Positions 1 through 6,774 of a DNA stretch of 10,009 bases are shown here, piece after piece; the stretch's first letter is position 1; each line of letters starts with the position of its first letter. Origin of the DNA: an uncultured Bacteroidales bacterium (GTDB lineage: Bacteria > Bacteroidota > Bacteroidia > Bacteroidales > UBA932); contig CAMCIE010000032.1 in the NCBI GenBank assembly GCA_945874815.1, positions 1 through 10,009 of the forward strand, written 5' to 3'. The notes under the pieces were generated by a model, which worked only from the letters and a program-made list of their open reading frames with translations, searched no databases and was not told the DNA's origin. Both the position numbers and the translations under genes were made by a program.

Positions 1-129
1 GATGAATGTTGATATGAACTGATGGTCGGCTGCATGACAGGTATGCACATCAAAGCCCATGATACTCAAACAGTACCATATCACGAGCAGGCATGCCGAA
101 ACTTTTGTCAATATCTTTTGCATCATCAT
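1..129 (-). CDS. N-terminal part of a small exported/membrane protein (cut by window edge)
   Basis: An open frame runs from a triple ATG (129, 126 or 123) to the left edge, giving 43 codons with no stop. The N-terminus has a lysine-containing start (MQKILTK) followed by a hydrophobic stretch of about 20 residues (ACLLVIWYCLSIMGF), then a polar part containing VHTCHAADHQF. This looks like a signal peptide or membrane anchor followed by a Cys/His-containing mature region. From memory it resembles small Bacteroidales exported proteins that have a GFxVHTC-like motif after the signal segment, but too little is present to name a family. A close match to the Bacteroides promoter lies 13 nt upstream of the first ATG. 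With the expected transcription start near 136, the leader is very short, so the second or third ATG may be the one used. It is divergent from sppA. That it is a gene is fairly likely; its function is unknown. Confidence 0.6.
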   Translation of the reverse strand, partial: MMMQKILTKVSACLLVIWYCLSIMGFDVHTCHAADHQFISTFI

Positions 130-172
130 TCAAACAACCCACAAAGTTAAAAATTTCTTTTCATGATGCAAA
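117..172. repeat. 10-bp inverted repeat flanking a promoter
   Basis: TTTGCATCAT (117-126) and its exact reverse complement ATGATGCAAA (163-172) are separated by 36 nt. One arm contains the -33 element of the minus-strand promoter and the other covers two of the three candidate start codons. It could be a regulator-binding pair or an mRNA-occluding structure, or simply chance. Confidence 0.35.
142..172 (-). promoter_or_regulatory. Bacteroides-type promoter for the left-edge gene
   Basis: On the minus strand, TTTG (172-169) is followed by a 19-nt spacer and TAACTTTG (149-142). This fits the primary-sigma promoter pattern of Bacteroides (-33 TTTG, 19-21 nt, -7 TAnnTTTG). It lies directly upstream of the ATG cluster at 123-129. 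Confidence 0.65.
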
Positions 173-210
173 TTTTACACCCAACAAAAAGGTTGTTGTA
201 TATTTTTGAC

Positions 211-218
211 TACCTTTG
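211..218 (+). promoter_or_regulatory. Probable -7 element of the sppA promoter
   Basis: TACCTTTG matches the Bacteroides -7 consensus TAnnTTTG and lies 55 nt upstream of the sppA ATG. A second match, TATTTTTG, is at 201-208. No well-spaced -33 TTTG is visible: the nearest TTG (193-195) is only 15 nt away. The assignment therefore rests mainly on the -7 match and its position. Confidence 0.45.
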
Positions 219-273
219 CTTCTTGTGGAATCGATTATGCTAATTTTAGGTAGTGTGAAAAAACAGTTCTATT

Positions 274-2052
274 ATGAAAGATTTTGTTAAAATGACATTG
301 GCCACTTTGCTCGGCCTGTTTATTTTCGGTATTGTGTCATTCTTCCTCTCATTCGCCACTCTCGGGGCGCTGGCTTCTTTGGGTGAGAAGACTCCGGTCA
401 TGCCTCGTGAAGGAGTCCTGAAGCTTGATATGTCAAAGATTTCAATCCAAGAGCAGACTCAGGAGGTGGATTTCATGCAGCTGATCCAGACTCAGGAACT
501 CATTACTCCTGTCGGAATCTACAATGTTGTAACGGCCATCAAGGCTGCGGCAGAAGACCCGGCAATCAAGTTCATATATTTGCTGCCTGACGGTACTTCA
601 ACCGGTATTTCCCATCTGGAGGAACTTCGCTGCGCACTTGAGGACTTCCGCCAGAGCGGAAAGCCTGTGGTTTCATTTATGGAGAATCCGACCAATGCAG
701 GCTTGTACCTTGCATCAGTCAGTGACAAGATTTATATGAGTTCTTATGAGGGCAGCATGAACACAGTCACCGGTCTGTCTTCACAGATGTATTTCCTCAA
801 GGACATTCTTGACAGGATCGGAGTGAACGTACAGCTCATCCGTCACGGAAAATACAAATCGGCAGGTGAGATGTATATCAGGAATTCAGCCAGTGAGGCC
901 AATAAGGAACAATATACTCAGATGGTTTCTTCCGTATGGGGAACTCTTGCCGGCCAGATTGCTGCTTCAAGGGAGATTTCTGTGGACAGGCTTAATGCCA
1001 TGATTGACAATCTCGAACTCAACAAACCTGAGGATTTCCTCAATAATGGTCTTGTGGATGAGATAGTTACAAGGGACGAGCTGCATCAGAGGCTTTGCAA
1101 TCTTTTCGTCACCAATGACTACAAAGATATCAAGGCTATCAGTCTTGCCGACTATGCTAAGCTGAAGAATACGATAAATTATAAAGCTGCCAACAAGGTT
1201 GCTGTCGTATATGCAAATGGAGATATCGTTGATGGTGAAGATCAGGAAAACGTTGACGGAGACCGTTTTGCAAAGATTATCTCGGACATTCGCAGGGATG
1301 ACGAGGTCAAGGCGGTAGTTCTCAGGGTGAACTCTCCGGGAGGAAGCGTTTTCGCATCTGAAAAGATTCGCACCGAACTTGAACTTCTTGGCGAGGAGAA
1401 GACTCTGGTTGCATCTTATGGTGGCTATGCAGCTTCTGGCGGATACTGGATTTCTGCGGGTTGCGACAAGATTTATTCAAATGCAACCACTCTCACCGGA
1501 AGTATCGGAGTTTTCAGCATGATTCCGGATTTCAGCAAGGTTATCAAGGACAAGATTCATGTCGGTGTTACTACCATCAATTCCAACAAGCACTCTGACA
1601 TGTACGGCCTCATTCGTCCTCTTGATGACAAGGAAGTTGCCTATATGCAGGCTTCCGTGGAGGACATATATGAAAAGTTCACCGGCATAGTTGCTGATGC
1701 AAGGGATATGAGCGTGGCTGATGTCGATGCCATTGCCCAGGGCAGGGTCTGGACCGGTGCCGACGCACTGAATATCGGCCTTGTTGATGAAATCGGTACG
1801 CTTGAAGATGCCATCAACTACGCCGCTTTAAGCATTGAGGGCGTTACAAGCAGTTCAGAGGTGCTGATTCAGGAATATCCGGCTCCGATGACAGCTTTCA
1901 ACATGCTGCTTGAATCACTCAGCGGGGCTCAGGACCAGGAAATTTTCAGCGGCACACCTTTCGAGAACATCGAAACGGCTTTCCGCAGCTGGACCAGCGC
2001 AGATGCCGGCAAGGCCTACGCCCGCATGCCTTATGTGTTCGATATAAGATAA
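274..2052 (+). CDS. sppA: Signal peptide peptidase SppA, 67-kDa two-domain type
   Basis: SppA is a membrane-anchored serine peptidase of family S49 that degrades signal peptides left in the membrane after signal peptidase has acted. The 592-residue length matches the long E. coli-type SppA with two tandem S49 domains. One N-terminal membrane segment (about residues 8-33) anchors it. The N-terminal domain carries the general-base lysine in HGKYKSAGE (K195), aligned with E. coli K209. The C-terminal domain carries SPGGS (354-358) and the nucleophile serine in YAASGGYW (S388), aligned with E. coli S409, followed by LTGSIGVF. Both members of the Ser/Lys dyad are present, so it should be active. 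The start is the ATG at 274: there is no Shine-Dalgarno, but an A-rich leader usual for this phylum. It appears monocistronic, with a promoter-like site upstream and a hairpin 22 nt after its stop. Confidence 0.95.
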   Translation: MKDFVKMTLATLLGLFIFGIVSFFLSFATLGALASLGEKTPVMPREGVLKLDMSKISIQEQTQEVDFMQLIQTQELITPVGIYNVVTAIKAAAEDPAIKFIYLLPDGTSTGISHLEELRCALEDFRQSGKPVVSFMENPTNAGLYLASVSDKIYMSSYEGSMNTVTGLSSQMYFLKDILDRIGVNVQLIRHGKYKSAGEMYIRNSASEANKEQYTQMVSSVWGTLAGQIAASREISVDRLNAMIDNLELNKPEDFLNNGLVDEIVTRDELHQRLCNLFVTNDYKDIKAISLADYAKLKNTINYKAANKVAVVYANGDIVDGEDQENVDGDRFAKIISDIRRDDEVKAVVLRVNSPGGSVFASEKIRTELELLGEEKTLVASYGGYAASGGYWISAGCDKIYSNATTLTGSIGVFSMIPDFSKVIKDKIHVGVTTINSNKHSDMYGLIRPLDDKEVAYMQASVEDIYEKFTGIVADARDMSVADVDAIAQGRVWTGADALNIGLVDEIGTLEDAINYAALSIEGVTSSSEVLIQEYPAPMTAFNMLLESLSGAQDQEIFSGTPFENIETAFRSWTSADAGKAYARMPYVFDIR

Positions 2053-2073
2053 TCCGAACTGCCACCAACTGAG

Positions 2074-2130
2074 AAATCCTGTAATATCAGACCATGCATG
2101 CCATGTTTTGATATTACAGGATTTATTTTA
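2074..2130 (+). terminator. Long perfect stem-loop after sppA, probable terminator
   Basis: A 16-bp perfect inverted repeat has arms at 2074-2089 (AAATCCTGTAATATCA) and 2109-2124. The 19-nt loop contains the palindrome CATGCATG. It is followed by a T-rich stretch (ATTTTA) on the plus strand. It starts 22 nt after the sppA stop codon. The T-rich side favours terminating sppA. It may also block antisense transcripts arriving from the minus-strand tilS operon, although no clear U-tract follows it on that strand. Confidence 0.7.
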
Positions 2131-2131
2131 A

Positions 2132-2358
2132 CTAAGCACGATTCAGTGCCTTCAGGTGTTGTCCCACCCCTTGCCTTGTTTTCTGTTTCAAAATGAGCAT
2201 TGTGGCGGTCTCCCAACGCCTGATTGATGGCATGGAAATCTGAATTGTTACTCGAATGATAATTCAGATCAAAGGAGTAATAGGTAACTCCCTCATCTTT
2301 GGAACATGAGATTATAACAATTTGTCCTGCAAGGCCTTCTGAGCAGGAATTTCTTCAA
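2132..2358 (-). pseudogene. Probable remnant of a small lipoprotein gene behind tilS
   Basis: Just past the tilS stop, the minus strand keeps one frame open for about 100 codons (from 2354). It reads VIISC then SKDEGVTYYSFDLNY, and later HAINQALGDRHNAHFE. A hydrophobic run ending in Ser-Cys, then a Ser/Lys/Asp stretch, is what the lipobox of a Bacteroidales lipoprotein looks like (Cys codon at 2306-2304). The frame has no ATG and nothing like a charged signal-peptide start. Such a start (TTG-AAG-AAA-TTC-CTG-CTC, read as xKKFLL) exists at 2358 in another frame, inside the end of tilS. Near the other end the frame runs into the sppA hairpin without a stop, while a neighbouring frame ends neatly at TAG (2134-2132). 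This suggests a small gene broken by frameshifts at both ends. It could also be a chance open frame, since no family is recognised. Confidence 0.35.
2238..2269 (-). terminator. Stem-loop downstream of tilS
   Basis: ATCTGAATT (2238-2246) and its exact complement (2261-2269) can pair. Four more pairs inside, including two G-T wobbles, leave a 6-nt loop. It lies 43 nt after the tilS stop codon. Only TTTCC follows on the minus strand, so it is a weak candidate terminator. It may instead be an mRNA-end stabilising structure. Confidence 0.35.
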
Positions 2359-3865
2359 TGCGCAGGACATTGACCGTGGTAGTTGTGATGCGGTAACTTT
2401 GGTCTATACGACGTGAAAGCAGTGCGGCGCAATGTCCTGAATGTGCCTCTTCACAGGCCTGGACATTTACCAGGAGGACGGCTGAAGCTTTATCGGAGGC
2501 GCTGTATTTAAGGTCGGTGAACATATCGCTCAGAAGTTTCCTGCCACGCATTCCCAGAGGCACCATCCAGTCCCCTGCCCTCCATGGACGGAGCACAAAT
2601 GGAAAAGACAGTTTGTCGGCATCAAGCACAACGACTCCATCGGGCTGCTTCAAGCTCATGTCAGCGGACCATTTGATTGTCTCGATCTTGAATGTCCTGC
2701 CGTTGAAGTGATATGTGCCGTCGCAGCGGACAGGCATTATCGAGGACGCATTAGCGGCCGTTGCTCCGGCAAGAGGTCTGACGGAGGCTTTCCCGTAAAT
2801 GGACATTTCTCCCCTTCCCGTGATAAGGACATGGGTATCGGATTCGAACCTTTTCCCCGGAACAGTCCTGGAAGAAGAGAGAAGGGAGTTTATTGATGAC
2901 AATACGGAAGAATTGAATCCATAGGGACTCAATATATGATATAACAGATATTTCCAATGCCCGGTGGCAAACAAAGCATCGAGATTTATGGATATTCCAT
3001 CTCCGAACACACCGGATATTTCCGAAACAACTCTCTCCTGCTGGTTCCGGCACCATGTCCGGACAATTTCCCCGGCGTCGGCGAAATATTCCATGTCATT
3101 GCACAATGTTGCAACAAAAGAAGGATTGATCCGGGCAAACTGGGGAAAGACCTCGTTCCGGATGCGGTTGCGTTTGTAGTCAGACAGCAGATTTGTACTG
3201 TCAGTGTGGTATTCAATGCCCCAGGCGAAGGCATATCCTTCGATTTGCTTTCGGGTAAATTCAATCAGAGGCCGGATGAGCCTGATGCCCTGACAGTCAC
3301 TGAGCGGGAAGTCCGATACAGGTGACATGCCTGTCAGACCATCCATTCCTGTACCACGCAAAAGATTGAGTATCAATGTCTCTGCATTGTCATTGGCATT
3401 GTGTGCCACGGCTGTGGCGGCATATCCATTTTCACGGCAAAGACTGGCAAACCATCTGTAACGCAACTCCCGGGCGGCCATTTCGATGCTCAGGGAATGT
3501 TCCTTTGCATAGGCTTCCGTCTCAAACGATGCAAGATGCAGACGGAGTCCATGTTCAGCGGCCCAAGCTTCAACCAAGGCCTGGTCGGAGTCGCTTTCCT
3601 GCCCTCGAAGGTGGAAATTGCAATGTGCAAGGGCGAAATCTTCCTTCCGGAGAGTCTGAAGGAAAAGGTGGGCCATCACCATGGAATCCACTCCCCCGCT
3701 CACTGCTACGAGTATCCGCTGACGGCTGGACGAGTCAAAGATTGGGGATGGCTCAATGACCGGGGATGGCTCAATGACAGCGGCTGACTCAAAGACAGGG
3801 GCTGACCAATTTCCATTGACCAGCCCCCTCATCTCATTTATTATTTTAGCAAAACGTTTCTGCAT
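2312..3865 (-). CDS. tilS: tRNA(Ile)-lysidine synthetase TilS
   Basis: TilS uses ATP and lysine to convert C34 of the CAU-anticodon tRNA-Ile to lysidine, so that it reads AUA and is charged with isoleucine. The PP-loop motif SGGVDS is at residues 56-61. It is followed by the family features VAHNANDNAET, LLRGTGMDGLTGM and KRNRIRNEVFP, and by the C-terminal TilS domain (FVLRPWRAGDW, PLGMRGRKLLSDMF). The open frame extends upstream to 4000, but that part only overlaps the DUF3078 gene. The ATG at 3865 is preferred because it shares one base with the upstream stop (TGATG) and gives a normal first helix (MQKRFAKIINEMRGL). The 517 residues exceed the roughly 430-450 usual for TilS. Part of the excess is a repeat-bearing insert (residues 21-44) before the PP-loop, and part is a tail of about 12 residues after NVLRI, where I would expect the protein to end. 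Last gene of the proS operon. Confidence 0.93.
   Translation of the reverse strand: MQKRFAKIINEMRGLVNGNWSAPVFESAAVIEPSPVIEPSPIFDSSSRQRILVAVSGGVDSMVMAHLFLQTLRKEDFALAHCNFHLRGQESDSDQALVEAWAAEHGLRLHLASFETEAYAKEHSLSIEMAARELRYRWFASLCRENGYAATAVAHNANDNAETLILNLLRGTGMDGLTGMSPVSDFPLSDCQGIRLIRPLIEFTRKQIEGYAFAWGIEYHTDSTNLLSDYKRNRIRNEVFPQFARINPSFVATLCNDMEYFADAGEIVRTWCRNQQERVVSEISGVFGDGISINLDALFATGHWKYLLYHILSPYGFNSSVLSSINSLLSSSRTVPGKRFESDTHVLITGRGEMSIYGKASVRPLAGATAANASSIMPVRCDGTYHFNGRTFKIETIKWSADMSLKQPDGVVVLDADKLSFPFVLRPWRAGDWMVPLGMRGRKLLSDMFTDLKYSASDKASAVLLVNVQACEEAHSGHCAALLSRRIDQSYRITTTTVNVLRIEEIPAQKALQDKLL
3734..3805 (-). repeat. Tandem 18-bp (hexapeptide) repeat inside tilS
   Basis: Two adjacent 18-bp units (3743-3760 and 3761-3778) differ at one base and each encodes VIEPSP. 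Flanking units of the same period are diverged but keep the protein pattern, so residues 21-44 form four six-residue blocks of roughly [SP]-[AS]-[PA]-[VI]-[IF]-[ED]. The array lies between the first helix and the ATP-binding PP-loop. Confidence 0.85.
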
Positions 3866-5091
3866 CAGTTGTTCCTGCTTGCGATTGTATATGTGAATCC
3901 GAATGCAAGTGACTCCTTGAACTGGACAAGAGGACCGGCACCTTTGTTGGCCCATCCGTTTTCTCCCCATTTTTCGTTGTACTTGCTCTTCTTCGTGCAT
4001 CTCTTCTGATATGCCTCGGAACTGAACATAACCATATCATCATAAATGAGATTGGTAGTGAGGGTCAGAGAGAAATATTTGGCAATCTTCCAGTCAAAAC
4101 GGTTATCCCAGTTGATACGTGGACAAGGGTTCTTCTTGTGGTCTTTCAGATAGTCTTCGAAGAATACAAGCTGGGTTGAATATGTGAAGTTGTCATTAAT
4201 GTTCACCTTGGCATCTATCTTGAGCTTGGCACCGAACTCGAAACGGGCACTGCGGTACATGTCTCCGAGAGCATCAGCCTGTTCCCTGGCGCTCTTCGAA
4301 ATAAAGGTTTCCGATGCCATCAGAGCATCCACGTCATCCTGGGTCCTGTTTTTCTTCAGCTGCATGCCGTAGGCTTTCCTCAGGCTTTTGTCAGTGACGA
4401 TGACATAACCTCCCGTCACCGGCGCGAAGTTGATTGCGAGCCATTTGGTCGGAGTGAAATCGATACCAAGCGCGAGGTTGGTGTAGGCCGGTGCAAGGAA
4501 ATTTGATTTCAGGACCCTTGCATCTCTCCAGAGCGATTTCTGGTCCTTCCTGTCAAGGGCATCAAGAGCAGGCAAGTTGCCTTCGTCATCCTTGTACTTG
4601 TCCGGCACTGAAGGTGTCTTGTATTCCCAACCTCTTGTGAACTGAGACTTGAAGTCGTAGTTGGCTGAAAAATAGATATTTTCCACCTTCGGGGTCTTGT
4701 AGCCCCATTTGCTCTCAAGGTAGATCCGGTCGGAGCTTTTCTGAAGCAAAGGTTTGGATGAAGAATAAAGCACACCGAAATCCAGCTGGAGACGGTTGTT
4801 CCAGAACATCTCATTCTTTTTGTAATTGGCATTTCCATCTATGAAACCCTGGAGTGAGAATGTATTGTCACCACCGGCAGCCCAGTTGGTAAGCCCGGTC
4901 TGTCCGATGTTGAGGTTGGTCTTCAGCGAGTTTTTCCAATAATTCGGTTTTACGACCTTTTTTTCTGCCTCCGGGGCATCGTTAATGGCCATTGCTGCCT
5001 CTGCCGCTGCTTTCTGGGCGTCAGTCAGCTCCTGAGCCAAGGCATTGAACGAAAGTACGGAAATAAGTATCAGTGTGAGAATTTTCTTCAT
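3865..5091 (-). CDS. DUF3078 exported protein, probable outer-membrane beta-barrel
   Basis: The 408-residue protein begins with a clear signal peptide (MKKILTLILISVLSFNALA, cut before Q20). An Ala/Glu-rich stretch (about 21-45) follows, then the body starting YWKNSLKTNLNIGQTGLTNW. That opening, with WAAGGDNTFSLQG and the later WNNRLQLDFGVLYSS, is typical of the Bacteroidota DUF3078 family. Alternating polar and aromatic residues to the end (SLAFGFTYTIASRNN) suggest repeated membrane beta-strands, so an outer-membrane barrel is inferred; the family's function is not known. The ATG at 5091 is the only good start: an ATG 9 nt upstream is followed within two codons by a stop. It begins 15 nt after the proS tandem stop, and its own stop overlaps the tilS start by one base, so translation of tilS is probably coupled to it. 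Confidence 0.88.
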   Translation of the reverse strand: MKKILTLILISVLSFNALAQELTDAQKAAAEAAMAINDAPEAEKKVVKPNYWKNSLKTNLNIGQTGLTNWAAGGDNTFSLQGFIDGNANYKKNEMFWNNRLQLDFGVLYSSSKPLLQKSSDRIYLESKWGYKTPKVENIYFSANYDFKSQFTRGWEYKTPSVPDKYKDDEGNLPALDALDRKDQKSLWRDARVLKSNFLAPAYTNLALGIDFTPTKWLAINFAPVTGGYVIVTDKSLRKAYGMQLKKNRTQDDVDALMASETFISKSAREQADALGDMYRSARFEFGAKLKIDAKVNINDNFTYSTQLVFFEDYLKDHKKNPCPRINWDNRFDWKIAKYFSLTLTTNLIYDDMVMFSSEAYQKRCTKKSKYNEKWGENGWANKGAGPLVQFKESLAFGFTYTIASRNN

Positions 5092-5106
5092 TCAAATCAT
5101 TGTTTA

Positions 5107-6588
5107 TCAGTAAGACATAGCGAACAGAACTCTCTGGTGTGACGGCTTGCCGGTGTAGATGCAAGTGCCCTCTTCCATGCAGACAGCGCTGTCCATAGGG
5201 ATACAGCGGATGGTTGCCTTGGTTTCCTCCTTGATTTTCTCCTCGGTCTCCTTGGTCCCGTCCCAATGGCAGAGAAGGAATCCTCCCTTGGTAATTTCCT
5301 CCTTGAACTCCTCCCAGGTATCCACCTTGCGGATGTTCGAATCACGGAACTGAAGGGCGCGGTTGTAAATGTTGGTCTGAATGTCCTCGAGGATGTCTTC
5401 AATCCTCTTGGCAAGTCCCTCAACAGGAACGGAGATCTTCTCAAGAGTATCACGGCGTGCAATCTCCACAGTACCGTTTGTAAGGTCGCGCGCACCCACT
5501 GCAAGACGCACAGGAACGCCTTTGAGCTCCCACTCTGCAAATTTGAATCCCGGACGGAGGGTGTCGCGGTCATCAATCTTCACTGTGTGGCCGTGAGCCT
5601 CAAGTTCAGCCTTCAGTTCAGCCATCTTGGCGAAAATTGCCTTGTTCCCTTCCTCATCCTTTCCGACGATAGGAACTACAACCACCTGGATAGGAGCGAG
5701 TTTCGGAGGAAGGACAAGTCCGTTGTCATCGCCATGTGCCATGATCAGGGCACCCATCAGACGTGTGGAAACGCCCCATGAAGTAGCCCAGACATACTCC
5801 TGTTTGCCTTCCTTGTTGGTAAACTGGACATCGAAAGCCTTTGCGAAGTTCTGGCCGAGGAAGTGGGATGTACCAGCCTGAAGGGCCTTACCGTCCTGCA
5901 TCAAAGCCTCGATTGTCATGGTGTCAAGGGCACCGGCGAACCTCTCGTTAGGGCTCTTGTGTCCCACAACCACTGGAAGGGCCATCCAATTGCGGGCAAA
6001 GTCTGCATAGACATTCACCATCTTCGTAGCCTCGTCAACAGCCTCCTGCTGGGTAGCATGGGCTGTGTGGCCTTCCTGCCAGAGGAATTCAGCGGTGCGC
6101 AGGAAAAGCCTTGTACGCATTTCCCAACGAACGACATTAGCCCACTGGTTGCAGAGAATAGGCAGGTCACGCCAGGAAGTCACCCAGTTCTTGTATGTAT
6201 TCCATATAATGGTCTCGGATGTAGGTCTTACAACGAGTTCTTCTTCGAGTCTGGCAGAAGGATCGACAACCACTCCCGGGCCGTCCGGATTGGCCATGAG
6301 CCTGTGATGTGTGACCACAGCACATTCTTTTGCAAATCCCTCGACATGCTCAGCTTCACGGCTGAGGAAGGATTTCGGAATGAAAAGCGGGAAATAAGCA
6401 TTCTGATGCCCTGTATCCTTGAACATCTTGTCAAGTACACTCTGCATTTTCTCCCAAATTGCATATCCGTAAGGTTTGATGACCATACATCCCCTTACTG
6501 CGGAACGCTCCGCCAAATCTGCTTTTACTACAAGATTGTCATACCACTGAGAGTAGTTTTCAGACCTCTTGGTAACCTCTTTTGCCAT
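5107..6588 (-). CDS. proS: Prolyl-tRNA synthetase, archaeal/eukaryotic type
   Basis: This class II synthetase attaches proline to tRNA-Pro. The 493 residues show the archaeal-type layout. The catalytic core has RPTSETIIW (121-129), the motif 2 region [20 protein letters not shown] (154-173) and the motif 3 region [19 protein letters not shown] (272-290). The anticodon-binding domain spans about 300-400, and a C-terminal domain ends in a terminal tyrosine. The editing insertion found in bacterial-type ProRS is absent, as expected for this type. The C-terminal domain has C440, C462, C470 and C476, but not the clean cysteine pairs of a zinc site, so metal binding there is doubtful. The frame is open up to 6720, but the ATG at 6588 (MAKEV) is chosen because homology starts there and a -7 promoter element (6691-6698) falls within the longer version. 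Tandem stops TGA-TAA close it. First gene of the proS-DUF3078-tilS operon. Confidence 0.95.
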   Translation of the reverse strand: MAKEVTKRSENYSQWYDNLVVKADLAERSAVRGCMVIKPYGYAIWEKMQSVLDKMFKDTGHQNAYFPLFIPKSFLSREAEHVEGFAKECAVVTHHRLMANPDGPGVVVDPSARLEEELVVRPTSETIIWNTYKNWVTSWRDLPILCNQWANVVRWEMRTRLFLRTAEFLWQEGHTAHATQQEAVDEATKMVNVYADFARNWMALPVVVGHKSPNERFAGALDTMTIEALMQDGKALQAGTSHFLGQNFAKAFDVQFTNKEGKQEYVWATSWGVSTRLMGALIMAHGDDNGLVLPPKLAPIQVVVVPIVGKDEEGNKAIFAKMAELKAELEAHGHTVKIDDRDTLRPGFKFAEWELKGVPVRLAVGARDLTNGTVEIARRDTLEKISVPVEGLAKRIEDILEDIQTNIYNRALQFRDSNIRKVDTWEEFKEEITKGGFLLCHWDGTKETEEKIKEETKATIRCIPMDSAVCMEEGTCIYTGKPSHQRVLFAMSY

Positions 6589-6676
6589 TTTATTTTTTGA
6601 ATTTAATAGTTTTATTCCTAATATTGCACCGTGTGGCCTCATGCATGAGCCCTGCTCTGCGGCAAGATTCTTGCAA

Positions 6677-6709
6677 TTGAAGTCAGGCTGCAAAGATACA
6701 TAATTTTTG
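6677..6709 (+). promoter_or_regulatory. Possible promoter of the lipoprotein-porin pair
   Basis: TTG (6677-6679), a 21-nt gap and TAATTTTTG (6701-6709) resemble a Bacteroides promoter with one extra base in the -7 box. It would overlap the divergent proS promoter and give a leader of about 60 nt. The match is imperfect. Confidence 0.25.
6691..6698 (-). promoter_or_regulatory. Probable -7 element of the proS operon promoter
   Basis: TATCTTTG on the minus strand is a full match to TAnnTTTG and lies 102 nt upstream of the proS ATG. A TTTG at 6713-6710 is only 11 nt from it, too close for the usual -33 element. The position supports the shorter proS start. Confidence 0.5.
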
Positions 6710-6762
6710 CAAACTAACACTTTCTGTGCAAAAGCATTTGCCCAGACATTAACAATTAATAT

Positions 6763-6770
6763 AAGGAGGT
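6763..6770 (+). promoter_or_regulatory. Strong Shine-Dalgarno before the lipoprotein gene
   Basis: AAGGAGGT ends 4 nt before the ATG at 6775, a near-perfect complement to the 16S rRNA 3' end. None of the other starts examined in this window has anything similar, and the phylum generally does not use this signal. It fixes the start codon of the downstream gene. Confidence 0.75.
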
Positions 6771-6774
6771 ATTT

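Noticed and set aside
2031..2131. Continuation of the lipoprotein-like frame into the sppA 3' end
   Set aside because: This part runs through the terminator hairpin and antisense to sppA, so it is read-through of a frame that has lost its stop.
2957..3787. Plus-strand open frames opposite tilS
   Set aside because: They are antisense shadows of tilS with Cys/Pro/Arg-rich, non-protein-like composition and no start signal.
3866..4000. Longer TilS starting at 4000
   Set aside because: The added 45 residues come only from the other frame of the DUF3078 gene and are unlike any TilS N-terminus; the coupled ATG at 3865 fits better.
5266..6600. Long plus-strand open frames (5266-5781 and 5863-6600) opposite proS
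   Set aside because: They lie antisense to a highly conserved synthetase, show no domain-like features, and are explained by the codon bias of proS.
6589..6720. Longer ProRS starting at 6720
   Set aside because: It adds 44 residues unlike the family and would place the -7 promoter element inside the coding sequence.
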